From: an uncultured Oscillospiraceae bacterium
GTDB lineage: Bacteria > Bacillota > Clostridia > Oscillospirales > Ruminococcaceae
Direction of reading: 5' to 3'
Assembly: GCA_905197685.1 (NCBI GenBank)
Contig: CAJJZS010000010.1
Span: forward strand, 23,134 to 87,133
DNA: 64,000 bases
Position numbers and translations under genes: made by a program. Positions 44,111-53,600 of this stretch are shown here, piece by piece (position 1 is the first letter of the stretch; every line of letters starts with the position of its first letter). The notes under the pieces are model-generated. The model made no database searches, was not told the DNA's origin, and saw only the letters and a program-made list of their open reading frames with translations.

Positions 44111-45496
44111 TTATTCCAATAAGAAAAACATACTTTCGCTCAGTTCCTCTTGGGTGACGGCAAGTTCTCCCTGCGAGGTGGGAAGATAGGCGTAGTATTC
44201 AAACAAGCCTTTTTGCCCAATCAGCCGGAAGTAATTGTCATCAAATTTATCGTGATAATCCTTTGCGGAATAGACGCGGATTTTCAGCAGCGGCATCGAG
44301 GTGTCGTCCAGCGTTCCGTTATAGGCAAAAAAGGTCCACTCGCCGTTTTCCGGCTGCAAAACAGCGCTGACACGGTTTAACCACCGCTCGGGGAACACCA
44401 GCATATAGCGGTGCTGGGTGTTGATGACGCCGCTTTTTTGAGGAATCAGCCCGTTTTGAGAAAGCTGATGATAGGTTGTCAAAAAGATGCAGTCATCGTC
44501 AAACACGCTTTCGTAGCCGGGAAGGGGAGAAACAGTTGGAATCTCAATAATACCGTCGCCGTTTACATCGCGGCAAAGCAAATTTTGCGCCGGACGCAGC
44601 GTATCTGCCGAAAGGGAAGCAGCGGCAGAATCCAGAAGATTCACCAGTCGGGGCGTGCCTTCCGGCGTCGGCTGCGCAGAGATAACATCGGTAATTTGAA
44701 CCGGCGTTTCATACAGGTCCACAGTGCTGTCCAAGAACAGAGCGTTGGTGTTTTCGTTTACCTTTCCTTCCAAAATGCTGTCAAAGCTGACGATACCGCG
44801 AGAAAGCTGAAAGGAATCGACCGTTTCAAACCCGTCCGGCGTTTTGCAGGCGAGAAAAACAAGGGTAGACTGCGCCTGACGGGTAAACAAAACAAGGTCG
44901 GTGTAACCGTTGGAATCAAGGTCGGTGATGGCGATTTCGGTATAATCCCGCTCAAAAACAGGAATCAGCCGATGATTGAGGTATTGGTAGGCAAGCACTG
45001 TTTTGTTGCTTCGGGAATCTTCCCAGCCAATCACCAGACTGATTGTTTGAGAATCGGTGAGGTGTTCAAAGGAAACAAAATCAATGTCGGCAGAAGCGTC
45101 GGGCGCGGGGGTTTCACACACCGAAATCCATTCGCCGTCCGAAGAGCGGTCAAGAATGTTAATCCAGGTGGAATCTCCCTTTGAAGCGCACTGGTAAAAA
45201 ACCAGAGCCTCTTCGCTGCCGTCCGAATCAATATCATAAAAGATGAACGAAGAACGGTAATCGCCGTTTTGCGGATATTTATATTTCAGTTCGTCCTCGC
45301 CGGAAACCCTGGCAAGCGCGTTTCGGATTTGCGCCTGTTCCTGCGTTAAAACAGGGGGGCTCATCAAATCTTCAATCGAGGTTTGCAGGCGGGAACAGCC
45401 GCTGAGCGAACAGGCGGCGCATAACAGCAGAGAAACGGGGACAATGCGTCGAAGCAGCAAGGAAAACAACTGCCGCAACGAAGAAAAAAAGGACAA
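44111..45496 (-). CDS. Lipoprotein with FG-GAP/calcium-loop-like repeats
   Basis: 461 residues. Start TTG at 45496 is 8 nt after AAGGAGG; the frame opens earlier at 45529 without a site. A signal peptide ends at a lipobox (SLSGC). Three Asp-rich loops, DIDSDGSEE, DLDSNGYTD and DVNGDGIIE, resemble calcium loops of FG-GAP/VCBS repeats, so it is probably a beta-propeller on the outside of the membrane. It lies 71 nt upstream of the two-component system on the same strand and may be part of that signal system. Function unknown. Confidence 0.78.
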   Translation of the reverse strand: MSFFSSLRQLFSLLLRRIVPVSLLLCAACSLSGCSRLQTSIEDLMSPPVLTQEQAQIRNALARVSGEDELKYKYPQNGDYRSSFIFYDIDSDGSEEALVFYQCASKGDSTWINILDRSSDGEWISVCETPAPDASADIDFVSFEHLTDSQTISLVIGWEDSRSNKTVLAYQYLNHRLIPVFERDYTEIAITDLDSNGYTDLVLFTRQAQSTLVFLACKTPDGFETVDSFQLSRGIVSFDSILEGKVNENTNALFLDSTVDLYETPVQITDVISAQPTPEGTPRLVNLLDSAAASLSADTLRPAQNLLCRDVNGDGIIEIPTVSPLPGYESVFDDDCIFLTTYHQLSQNGLIPQKSGVINTQHRYMLVFPERWLNRVSAVLQPENGEWTFFAYNGTLDDTSMPLLKIRVYSAKDYHDKFDDNYFRLIGQKGLFEYYAYLPTSQGELAVTQEELSESMFFLLE

Positions 45497-45585
45497 GAAC
45501 GATTCCTCCTTCCAAACAGAGTGGTACAAAAATAATCTCCTTTATTATACCTCATTTGGGGAAGGCTTGTAAACGGTTTGCGGCA

Positions 45586-45633
45586 AAATAAAAACGGGAC
45601 TGCTTTCTGAATAAAGAAAAACAGTCCCGAAAG
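45586..45633 (-). terminator. Intrinsic terminator of nadE
   Basis: On the minus strand CGGGACTG pairs with CAGTCCCG across a loop containing its own CTTT/AGAAAG pairing, followed by TTTTT. It lies just after the nadE stop. Confidence 0.8.
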
Positions 45634-45650
45634 ACGAATAAGCGAATAAA

Positions 45651-47525
45651 TTATCGAATATCGTCAAGGTCGCAAAGCAAAGCCTGCGCCGAGCAATCGG
45701 AAGGAATCGGGCAGCGGGAGAGGCAGACATCAATTAAATCGGCGGCGTCCGGGGAACAGCTGCGTTTAAACTGTCCGGCGAAGAAGCGGCTGAAAAAGAT
45801 GCGCAGCTTTTCTAAAATATAGCTTGCGGAAAATTCTTCCGAAAAAGCAAAACAGGCATAGTAATAAATTTTGCGCGGCGGAAAACGGTAGTTCAGCAGA
45901 TAATACAGGAAAAAATCGTGCAGGCGGTAGCTGCCCAGAATATCCTCGGTTTTTTGCCGGATTTTGCCGCTTTGGTCCGGAGGAAGCAGCTCGGGGCTGA
46001 CCGGCGTATCCACAATATCGCGCAGAATTTCGGCGACATCCTGTTCAAAGCGGGAGCAGAGAAAGTCCACCATTTTACGAATCATGGTTTTGGTCAGGCA
46101 CACATTGACATTATAGCTTGCCAGATGGTCCCCGCCGAAGGTACACCAGCCCAGAGCGTCCTCGGACATATCTCCGGTGCCGACCACAAGACCGCGGCGG
46201 CTGTTTGCAATATCAAATAAAATCTGGGTGCGCTCTCTTGCCTGCGCGTTTTCATAGGTAACATCGTGGCAGGAAGGGTCGTGACCGATGTCCTCAAAAT
46301 GCTGCAAGACCGCCGCCTTGATGGAAATATCGTGGTTTTGCGCGCCCAAAGCGGAAATTAAGCTGAGCGCATTGTAGTAGGTGCGGTCGCTGGTTCCGAA
46401 TCCGGGCATTGTCACCGCAATCAGATTTTCACAGGGAAGCTCAAGCTGTTTTAACGCCTGATGGCAGACCAAAAGCGCAAGGGTGGAATCCAGTCCGCCG
46501 GATACGCCAATCACCAGATGATGCAGACCGGTGTTGGTGATGCGGGAAACCAGACTTTGCACCTGCAAGCGGAACAGCGTTTGCAGATAGCGCTGCGCTT
46601 GCGATGATTCCGACGGGAGGAAAGGGTCCTGAGCAACACGGCGCATCAAGCCTTTTTTTCCGGTTGTTTCGGGGAAAGCGAAGGCAGGGACGGCAGCGGC
46701 GCGGAATTTTTGTTGGGAGGAAATGATGTCGCAGTCTAAATCGCGGCAGACAAAAAAGCTCTCCAGGGCGTGAATCTGCTCTCCGGCATCGCTTCCGTTA
46801 CAGTGAGCGAGCGGCTGTCCGCACTCATAAACGGCGGCAAATCCCTCAAAACACAGCGGACTGGAGGTATCTCCCTGACCGCCGTTGACAAAGGCGACCG
46901 CAATTCCCAGTTGTTCGGAAAGAACGCGAACGGTATCCAAAGCGCGCTGTTCGGATTCGGCAGTGACAGGCTCGTAGCAGGGAACAAGCACAGCCTGACA
47001 GCCTGTTTTGGCAAGGAGCGGCAGGTGGAAAATCAGCTCGTTGACAGGACAGGGGCAGACACAGAAGGACAAATCTCCGCAGGAAAATACCGTATCCCAA
47101 CCGCGCAGAGGGGAATCGGGCAGGGATTGGGCGGAATAATATCCGGTAAGCGGGTCAACCGATTGCAGTCTGCCATAGCCCGCTGCGGGCAGAAAGGCGG
47201 CAATCTCCCCGTTTTGAATGACCGCAACCACATCGGTCGGGTGTCCGAAAAAGCGTTTGACCAGACCGACAATCACACAGCCCCCGTTTTGAGCATTGCT
47301 TAAACGGATTTGATCCAAGCCTTCCTCGCAATAAGAGCAGACAACGCTGCTTTCCAGCAGAGCGTCGGAAGAGGGGGGACAAAGGGCAAGGCGGGGAAAC
47401 AGAGAAAGATCCGCGTGAAATTCTTTGGTTTCTTCCAGCAAATCAAGAACGGAATCGCGGCAGTAAGAAGGATTGCCGCTGCTGACGCGGTTGACGCAGC
47501 AGCAAAGACGAATGACGGAATTCAT
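45651..47525 (-). CDS. nadE: Glutamine-dependent NAD(+) synthase
   Basis: 624 residues. An N-terminal nitrilase-like glutaminase domain (about 1-280), and a C-terminal NAD synthase domain starting LHHLVIGVSGGLDSTLALLV (the SGGLDS PP-motif), followed by TSDRTYYNAL, VVGTGDMSEDALGWCTFGGDH and NVCLTKTMIRKMVD. It makes NAD from nicotinic acid adenine dinucleotide, taking ammonia from glutamine. AAAGGA lies before the ATG. ispE ends 60 nt upstream. Confidence 0.95.
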   Translation of the reverse strand: MNSVIRLCCCVNRVSSGNPSYCRDSVLDLLEETKEFHADLSLFPRLALCPPSSDALLESSVVCSYCEEGLDQIRLSNAQNGGCVIVGLVKRFFGHPTDVVAVIQNGEIAAFLPAAGYGRLQSVDPLTGYYSAQSLPDSPLRGWDTVFSCGDLSFCVCPCPVNELIFHLPLLAKTGCQAVLVPCYEPVTAESEQRALDTVRVLSEQLGIAVAFVNGGQGDTSSPLCFEGFAAVYECGQPLAHCNGSDAGEQIHALESFFVCRDLDCDIISSQQKFRAAAVPAFAFPETTGKKGLMRRVAQDPFLPSESSQAQRYLQTLFRLQVQSLVSRITNTGLHHLVIGVSGGLDSTLALLVCHQALKQLELPCENLIAVTMPGFGTSDRTYYNALSLISALGAQNHDISIKAAVLQHFEDIGHDPSCHDVTYENAQARERTQILFDIANSRRGLVVGTGDMSEDALGWCTFGGDHLASYNVNVCLTKTMIRKMVDFLCSRFEQDVAEILRDIVDTPVSPELLPPDQSGKIRQKTEDILGSYRLHDFFLYYLLNYRFPPRKIYYYACFAFSEEFSASYILEKLRIFFSRFFAGQFKRSCSPDAADLIDVCLSRCPIPSDCSAQALLCDLDDIR

Positions 47526-47585
47526 AAAGAAAAATCCTTTCTGTACAAAAGTTTAGGCAAAACGGCGCAACGGACAGGGGGCAAA

Positions 47586-48497
47586 TCAACCCTCGCTGCA
47601 AAAAACGCCGTGAGAGATGGGTCGGCAGAGAAAAGCCGCCTCCAAAAGAGGGTGAGAGGACAGTTGTTTTAAACAACTGTTTGCCTGCTCTTCCCGGGAA
47701 AAGATGCCAAACAGCGCGCTGCCGCTGCCGCTGAGCAGAGAGCCCAACGCGCCGTTTTGCCGCAAAAGCCGGTGCGCTTTGAGGATAAGCTCATGCTCCT
47801 GTTCAGAGCAGACCGATTCAAAAACATTGGACAACGAGGCGGCAATTTCGGCAAGAGAGCCGCGGCTCAGGGCGTCTGCCGTTTTTTGCGGGTCGGCATG
47901 GGGATAATCAAAAGAATCGCAGCGGGCGAAGGCTTTGGAGGTGCTGACCCCAAAGCGGGGTTTTATCAGGACAAGAAAGCAGTCCGGCATCGGGGGAAGC
48001 GGGGAAAACTGCTCGCCGATTCCCTTGGCGCGCAGCGTTCCGCCTTTTAAACAAAACGGAATGTCCGCGCCGCACCTTACGCCGATTTGCTCTAACTGTT
48101 CGGGCGAGCAGGGATTTTGGAACAAGCGGTTTAATCCGTACAGAACCGCCGCACCGTCCGCGCTGCCGCCGCCCAAGCCTGCCATGAGGGGAATGCGTTT
48201 AACAAGATGAATCGAAAGAGCTTGCCGGGCAAGGGAACAGCCGCTGTGAGCAAAAAACGCGTTGGCGCATTTTACCGCGATGTTCGATTCGTCGCAGGCA
48301 AGGGGTGGCAGGTAGCTTTCACAGTCACAGGTCATGTGAACGGTTCCGTTCCCGTCCGACAGGGAGAGGGTGAGGGTGTCGCACAAATCCACGCTCTGCA
48401 TCACCATGTCCATCTCGTGATAGCCGTTTTCCAACCGGCGAACAATGTCGAGCGAAAGGTTGATTTTGCAAGGGGCGTGAGCGGTAATCTTTTTCAT
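47586..48497 (-). CDS. ispE: 4-diphosphocytidyl-2-C-methyl-D-erythritol kinase
   Basis: GHMP kinase of the MEP isoprenoid pathway. 303 residues: APCKINLSLDIVRRLENGYH at the start, ATP loop IPLMAGLGGGSADGAAVL (GHMP P-loop) and the C-terminal GALGSLLSGSGSALFGIF. GGGGG precedes the ATG. Fits a Clostridium relative making isoprenoids by MEP. Confidence 0.95.
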   Translation of the reverse strand: MKKITAHAPCKINLSLDIVRRLENGYHEMDMVMQSVDLCDTLTLSLSDGNGTVHMTCDCESYLPPLACDESNIAVKCANAFFAHSGCSLARQALSIHLVKRIPLMAGLGGGSADGAAVLYGLNRLFQNPCSPEQLEQIGVRCGADIPFCLKGGTLRAKGIGEQFSPLPPMPDCFLVLIKPRFGVSTSKAFARCDSFDYPHADPQKTADALSRGSLAEIAASLSNVFESVCSEQEHELILKAHRLLRQNGALGSLLSGSGSALFGIFSREEQANSCLKQLSSHPLLEAAFLCRPISHGVFCSEG

Positions 48498-48514
48498 GGG
48501 ATTTCCCCCTTTTC

Positions 48515-49321
48515 TTAAATTAAGCGCAGCATTCGCGGCATTCTTTTCTTAAAGACGGCAAAGTAGGAAAATCCCGCTTCCTTTGCCATATCCATCGCTG
48601 TTTCGATTCCTTTTCCCAAATCCCCGGCGCGATGGGCGTCCGAGCCGAAGGTTAAAATTTCTCCGCCTAATTGGCGAAAGCGTTTTACATATTCCAAAGT
48701 AGGCGAAGTCTGTCCGATTTCCCGACGCAGACCGGCGGTGTTGATTTCCAGTCCCAGATGATTGTCGGCAAGGGTGCGAAGAATTTGGTCAATCACCTCA
48801 TCGTACCGCTTCATATCCACAGGAATGCCGTAATTGCCGACAATGTAGCGCAAAGGATAGGTCATGTGAGCCAGCGAGTCAAACTCTCCCCAGCGGCACA
48901 GCTCCAGCATCTCCTCAAAATATTTTTGCAAAAGAAGGTCAATATCCAAACCGGAAAAATCAACATAGGCAAAATCGTCCGTTTCCCGGATACAATGAAG
49001 CGAACCCAGGACAAAATCAAAACGATAGCTGTTTAAGACCGAGCTTGCCTTTTGAAAGTTTCTGGTAGCCTGCCCCATTTCGATGCCGTTCATCACCAAA
49101 AGGCGCCGGTCAAACGCCTGGCGGGCTTTGCCGGTTTCCAGAAAAGAATTTTGCAGGCACAAATCCGCCTGACCCTCGTTTTGTTCCAATTCATAATGGT
49201 CGGTGATGCACAAGCCCATCAGATTTTTTTGCTGAGCGTTTTCGCACAGAAAGGTGACGGAATGTTCTCCGTCATGAGAATTGTCCGAATGAACATGGCT
49301 GTCAAAAAGATTACTGTACAC
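48515..49321 (-). CDS. PHP-domain phosphatase (histidinol phosphatase family)
   Basis: 268 residues. Metal-binding PHP motifs are DSHVHSDNSHDG at the N-terminus, ITDHYELE, GSLHCI, and TFGSDAHRAGDLGKGI near the C-terminus. It is likely a histidinol phosphatase or related phosphoesterase. GTG at 49321 is 10 nt after AAAGGAG, while the GTG at 49330 is too close; residues MYSNLFDSHVHSDNS are the best start. It is 17 nt upstream of ispE. Confidence 0.85.
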   Translation of the reverse strand: MYSNLFDSHVHSDNSHDGEHSVTFLCENAQQKNLMGLCITDHYELEQNEGQADLCLQNSFLETGKARQAFDRRLLVMNGIEMGQATRNFQKASSVLNSYRFDFVLGSLHCIRETDDFAYVDFSGLDIDLLLQKYFEEMLELCRWGEFDSLAHMTYPLRYIVGNYGIPVDMKRYDEVIDQILRTLADNHLGLEINTAGLRREIGQTSPTLEYVKRFRQLGGEILTFGSDAHRAGDLGKGIETAMDMAKEAGFSYFAVFKKRMPRMLRLI

Positions 49322-49521
49322 TTGATGCACACTCCTTTACAATCTGATTCTTTTTTGTGTTTTCTTAACAACAGTATACCATCTTTTTGCCGTTTTGTCC
49401 CCTGTCTTTTTCTGTTTTTTCCAAAATAAAAAGGAAAAAGAAATTTTTGGAAAAACGGAATAAACAAACAACGGCTGCCGCATAATAAAAGTATCAAAAA
49501 GACAACGGGGAGGACGACAAA

Positions 49522-50181
49522 ATGAACGGAAGAAAAGCGGCAAATTGGCTTAGAAGAAATTTTCATGCGGCAGCGGCGGCGCTGTGCCTTGTTTTGTTGA
49601 TTGCAGCGGCGGTATGGGACCGGGGAATGTTTGCAAAAGGGTGCGACGAGCTTTATGACGGGGTTTTGCGGCTGCACATTCTGGCAAATTCGGACAGCGA
49701 CGAGGACCAGGCGTTAAAATTAAAGGTGCGGGACCGTGTGCTGAAAGAGGCGCAGCGGCTTTGCCTGGGGGAAGGGTGCGAAAATGTAGCGCAGATGAAA
49801 GCGCAGGCGCAGAAAATGCTGCCGCAGCTGCAAAAAGCGGCGCAGGACGAATTGTATCAAAACAAAAGCAGCCGGACGGTGACAGCCTGCGTGACCGAAA
49901 TGTATTTTGATACCAGAGAATACGAATCCTTTACCATGCCGGCAGGAACCTATCAGGCGGTGAGATTTACCATCGGGGAAGGAAAGGGGCATAACTGGTG
50001 GTGCGTTTTGTTCCCGCAGATGTGTCTGCCCGCCGCCTTTGAAACACCCAAAGAAGAGGAAGAACTGTTTTCCCGGGCGCAGCTTCGGGTGCTGCGGGCA
50101 AAACCGAAATACGAGCCGCGGTTTGCCCTGTTAGAGCTGATGCACCGAATAGAGGAGAAAACACAAAACCTCGGGTCTTGA
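49522..50181 (+). CDS. spoIIR: Stage II sporulation protein R
   Basis: Secreted forespore protein that triggers SpoIIGA to process pro-sigma-E. 219 residues: N-terminal signal/membrane segment (AAAAALCLVLLIAAAVWDRG), then the family core LRLHILANSDSDEDQALKLKVRD, GTYQAVRFTIGEGKGHNWWC and VLFPQMCLP. GGGGAGG precedes the ATG. It confirms the organism belongs to a spore-forming line. A sigma-F promoter is expected upstream but I could not identify it with confidence. Its stop codon lies within the alaS promoter. Confidence 0.94.
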   Translation: MNGRKAANWLRRNFHAAAAALCLVLLIAAAVWDRGMFAKGCDELYDGVLRLHILANSDSDEDQALKLKVRDRVLKEAQRLCLGEGCENVAQMKAQAQKMLPQLQKAAQDELYQNKSSRTVTACVTEMYFDTREYESFTMPAGTYQAVRFTIGEGKGHNWWCVLFPQMCLPAAFETPKEEEELFSRAQLRVLRAKPKYEPRFALLELMHRIEEKTQNLGS

Positions 50182-50206
50182 CAAGCGGGAGGAGGAGGGA
50201 TATAAT
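50178..50206 (+). promoter_or_regulatory. Consensus promoter of the T-box-alaS transcript
   Basis: TTGACA (50178-50183), 17-nt spacer, TATAAT (50201-50206). The -35 box overlaps the spoIIR stop codon. Confidence 0.88.
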
Positions 50207-50212
50207 GAGAAG

Positions 50213-50453
50213 CAGAAAAAGGCAGTGAAAAGACCAATTCTGTATCAAAACGGCAGACAGAGAGAAACCCCGCGGCTGAAAGGGTTTTGCCGGTTGCCAG
50301 AAGCGCCATCTTGGAGCCGACAGCGAGGAGCTGCACGTATTTCCTGCGTTAAAGGAAGGCAAAGAGGCAGAAAAGAAAGGTTTGTTTTCTGCAATTTGGG
50401 TGGTACCACGGGAGTTTTCAGCCCTCGTCCCAATCGGGACGGGGGCTTTTTTG
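50213..50453 (+). promoter_or_regulatory. T-box leader regulating alaS
   Basis: A tRNA-sensing leader. The T-box core AATTTGGGTGGTACCACGG lies at 50393-50411, with TGGT able to pair with the ACCA end of uncharged tRNA-Ala. The downstream terminator stem GCCCTCGTCCC (50421-50431) pairs with GGGACGGGGGC (50436-50446) and is followed by TTTTTT (50447-50452). Upstream is a GC-rich Stem I region with an AGAGAG motif. I did not pin down the specifier loop, but the downstream gene indicates alanine. Confidence 0.9.
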
Positions 50454-50510
50454 TTTTTCCGAAAATTTCCGGGACAGCATAGACAACAGACAAACAAAAA
50501 AGGAGAATGG

Positions 50511-53144
50511 ATGACTATGAAATGGACAGGACTGAATGAACTGCGCGAACAGTTCCTTTCTTTCTTTGAAAGCAAGGCGCACACCAGAATGGCAAGCGCA
50601 TCGCTGGTTCCGAAAAACGACAAAAGCCTGCTGCTGATTAACTCCGGCATGGCTCCGCTGAAAAAATATTTCCTCGGATTGGAAACCCCGCCGAACCATC
50701 GCGTGACAACCTGCCAGAAATGTATCCGCACACCGGATATTGACAGCGTGGGTCACGATGACAGACACGGCACCTATTTTGAAATGCTGGGCAACTTCTC
50801 GTTCGGCGATTATTTTAAGGAAGAAGCGACCGCATGGGCATGGGAATTTTTGACACAGGTTTTGGAAATTCCGGCAGACAGACTGTGGATCAGCATCTAT
50901 GAAGAGGACGACGAAGCGTTTGATATCTGGACCAAAAAGGTGGGCGTACCGGCAGAGCGCATCGTTCGTCTGGGCAAAAAGGATAACTTCTGGGAGCATG
51001 GTTCCGGTCCGTGCGGACCTTGTTCCGAAATCCATTTTGACCGCGGCGAAGGGGTAGGCTGCGGCAGGCCGGAATGCGCCGTAGGCTGTGACTGCGACCG
51101 CTACATGGAAATTTGGAACCTGGTGTTCTCCCAGTTTGATTCGGACGGAAACGGACACTACACCCGTATGCCAAAACCGAACATCGACACTGGTATGGGT
51201 CTGGAACGCCTTGCCTGCGTTATGCAGAATGTAGGCAACCTGTTTGAGGTGGATACCGTACAGAATATTATGCAGCACATCTGCCGGATTGCAAAGGTAG
51301 AGTACAAGCAGGACGAGAAAAAGGACATTTCCCTGCGCGTTATCACCGACCACATTCGTTCCACCACCTTTATGATTGGCGACGGAGTTTTGCCGTCCAA
51401 CGAGGGCAGAGGTTATGTTTTGAGAAGACTGCTGCGCCGCGCTGCCCGCCACGGCAGATTGCTGGGCATTGAGGGCACTTTCCTGCACGAGGTGGCAAAG
51501 ACCGTAATTCAGGAAAACGAGGGCGCTTACCCCGAGCTGCGTGAAAACGAGGAATATATCGTTAAGGTAATCAAGGCGGAGGAAGAACGCTTCCAGAAAA
51601 CCATCGACCAGGGAATGGAACAGCTTCAGCAGATGATGGCTTCCTTTGACGGCAAAGGCGGTACCCTTTCCGGAGAAGATGCGTTCCGTCTGTACGATAC
51701 CTTCGGTTTCCCGATTGATTTAACCCGCGAAATTTTGGCAGAACAGAACATCGGAATCGACGAAGAAGAGTTTACCAGACTGATGAATGAACAGCGGGTT
51801 CGCGCAAGAGAAGCAAGAAAGGATGTCAGCGGTTGGAGCACCGACAGCATTGACTTAACCGCCCTCAAAGGAACCGAATTTACCGGTTATCAGACCCTTT
51901 CTCAGCAGGCTTCGGTTGTGGCAATCGTTCGGGACGGCAGCATTGCGGACAGTGTGGAAGAGGGGCAGCAGGCGACCCTGATTCTCAATAAAACTTCCTT
52001 CTACGGGGAATCGGGCGGTCAGGTAGGCGATACCGGCGTGATTGTAAACGGTGAGAACCGCTTTACCGTAGAGGATACCAAAAAAGACCATGAGGGTCAC
52101 TTTATGCACATCGGAACCGTTACCAAAGGCAGCTTTAACACTGCGGACACCGTTACCGCAGAGGTTGACGCGCAGCGCCGCCGCAGAATTATGTCCAACC
52201 ACTCGGTTTGCCACCTGTTACAGTTGGCTTTGCGCGAGGTTTTGGGCACACACGTTCATCAGGCAGGTTCTTACTATGACGAGCATCGCTGCCGCTTTGA
52301 CTTCAGCCACTTCTCTGCGATGACAGCCGAGGAGATTGAAAAAACCCAGAATCTGGTAAACCGCATGATTTTGGAAGGACACCCGGTAGAGGTGGAAGAA
52401 CTGCCGATTGAACAGGCAAAGGGCAAGGGAGCAATGGCGCTGTTCGGTGAAAAATACGGCGATATTGTCCGCGTTTGCACCATGGGCGACTCGGTAGAAT
52501 TCTGCGGAGGTACCCATGTGCCGAACACCGCGCAAATCGGTGTGTTTAAGATTATTTCCGAGTCCTCGGTTGCGGCAGGCGTCAGAAGAATCGAAGCGGC
52601 AACCGGCATGGGCGTGCTGGAACTGCTTGACAATGCGGAATCGGTAATCGGTTCGGTTGCGGGAGAGCTGAAAGCGGCAGGTCAGGCAGAGGTTGTGGCA
52701 AAGGCGCAGGCAGTTGCCAAAGAGCTGAAGGCGCAGGCAAGAGAGATTGAATCGCTTCAGTCGCAGATTGCCAACAGCAAGATGAAAGAACTGTTTGAAA
52801 ACACCGTTTCGGTCAAAGGCGTGCGCTATCTCTGCGCCGTATTGAAGGATACCGCGCCGGACAGCCTGCGCACTCTGGGCGACCAGGTGAAGGCAGACGC
52901 TGCCGATGTGGTTGCTGTGTTTGCAGCTTCCAATGAGGGCAAAGCAAGCGTTCTGGCAGTTTGCGGAGCAGACGCAGTGAAAGCGGGCGCTCACGCAGGC
53001 AAGCTGGTGAAAGAGATTACCGCGCAGCTGGGCGGCAAAGGCGGCGGACGCCCCGACAGCGCAATGGGCGGCGCGGCAGACCTTTCCAAAGCGCAGGAGG
53101 TGCTGTCCGCAGTTCCTGCAATGCTGGAAGGAATGTTAAAATAA
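50511..53144 (+). CDS. alaS: Alanyl-tRNA synthetase
   Basis: 877 residues. Class II synthetase: N-terminal TGLNELREQFLSFFESKAHTRM, motif 2 region NFSFGDYFKEEATAWAWEFL, the alanine-specific CGRPECAVGCDCDRYMEIWN, the editing domain with HSVCHLLQLALREVLGTHVHQAG and CGGTHVPNTAQIG (zinc-binding), and the C-terminal GGKGGGRPDSAMGGA. The ATG at 50511 follows AAAGGAG; the frame upstream to 50382 is in the T-box leader. Expression set by uncharged tRNA-Ala. Confidence 0.97.
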   Translation: MTMKWTGLNELREQFLSFFESKAHTRMASASLVPKNDKSLLLINSGMAPLKKYFLGLETPPNHRVTTCQKCIRTPDIDSVGHDDRHGTYFEMLGNFSFGDYFKEEATAWAWEFLTQVLEIPADRLWISIYEEDDEAFDIWTKKVGVPAERIVRLGKKDNFWEHGSGPCGPCSEIHFDRGEGVGCGRPECAVGCDCDRYMEIWNLVFSQFDSDGNGHYTRMPKPNIDTGMGLERLACVMQNVGNLFEVDTVQNIMQHICRIAKVEYKQDEKKDISLRVITDHIRSTTFMIGDGVLPSNEGRGYVLRRLLRRAARHGRLLGIEGTFLHEVAKTVIQENEGAYPELRENEEYIVKVIKAEEERFQKTIDQGMEQLQQMMASFDGKGGTLSGEDAFRLYDTFGFPIDLTREILAEQNIGIDEEEFTRLMNEQRVRAREARKDVSGWSTDSIDLTALKGTEFTGYQTLSQQASVVAIVRDGSIADSVEEGQQATLILNKTSFYGESGGQVGDTGVIVNGENRFTVEDTKKDHEGHFMHIGTVTKGSFNTADTVTAEVDAQRRRRIMSNHSVCHLLQLALREVLGTHVHQAGSYYDEHRCRFDFSHFSAMTAEEIEKTQNLVNRMILEGHPVEVEELPIEQAKGKGAMALFGEKYGDIVRVCTMGDSVEFCGGTHVPNTAQIGVFKIISESSVAAGVRRIEAATGMGVLELLDNAESVIGSVAGELKAAGQAEVVAKAQAVAKELKAQAREIESLQSQIANSKMKELFENTVSVKGVRYLCAVLKDTAPDSLRTLGDQVKADAADVVAVFAASNEGKASVLAVCGADAVKAGAHAGKLVKEITAQLGGKGGGRPDSAMGGAADLSKAQEVLSAVPAMLEGMLK

Positions 53145-53222
53145 CAAAGAAAAGCTCCGGCATCTTCTTTTGCAAAAAATGCAGCCGAAGAACAGCCGGA
53201 GCCAAACAGGGGAGGTATTTTA

Positions 53223-53561
53223 ATGTCCGATTGTTTATTTTGCAAAATTATCAATGGGGAAATTCCCTCGAAAAAGCTGTATGAGGACGAAAAGATTTTA
53301 GCCTTTTACGATATTGCCCCGATTGCTCCGGTTCACTTTTTGGTGATTCCCAAAGAGCATATCCAAAGCGCAGACTCTGTAAACGAAAGCAACAGCGAAA
53401 TCATCGCTTACATTTTTGAAAAAATCGGACAGCTTGCCAAACAAGCCGGCATCGAAAACGGCTATCGGGTAATCTCCAACTGCGGGGCAGACGCGGGACA
53501 GACCGTTCCTCATCTGCATTTCCATGTGTTGGGCGGAAAAGAACTGAGCTGGCAGGCGTAA
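53223..53561 (+). CDS. HIT family nucleotide-binding protein (Hint)
   Basis: 112 residues. N-terminal CLFCKIINGEIPSKKLYEDE with zinc-type Cys pair, VHFLVIPKEHIQS, and the histidine triad HLHFHVLGG near residue 100. A nucleoside phosphoramidase/nucleotidyl hydrolase of purine nucleotides. GGGGAGG precedes the ATG. A hairpin (53151-53203, GCTCCGGC/GCCGGAGC) without a T-run lies between alaS and this gene. Confidence 0.94.
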   Translation: MSDCLFCKIINGEIPSKKLYEDEKILAFYDIAPIAPVHFLVIPKEHIQSADSVNESNSEIIAYIFEKIGQLAKQAGIENGYRVISNCGADAGQTVPHLHFHVLGGKELSWQA

Positions 53562-53600
53562 GTTTTGCGTTTTAAAATCAAACGAAAGGAAAGAGAAAAA

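Noticed and set aside
49331..49521. Sigma-F promoter upstream of spoIIR
   Set aside because: GCATA and GG-type boxes occur, but not at a convincing spacing, so I do not call it.
53151..53203. Terminator between alaS and the HIT gene
   Set aside because: The GCTCCGGC/GCCGGAGC hairpin has no T-run after it on the plus strand, so at most it affects processing.
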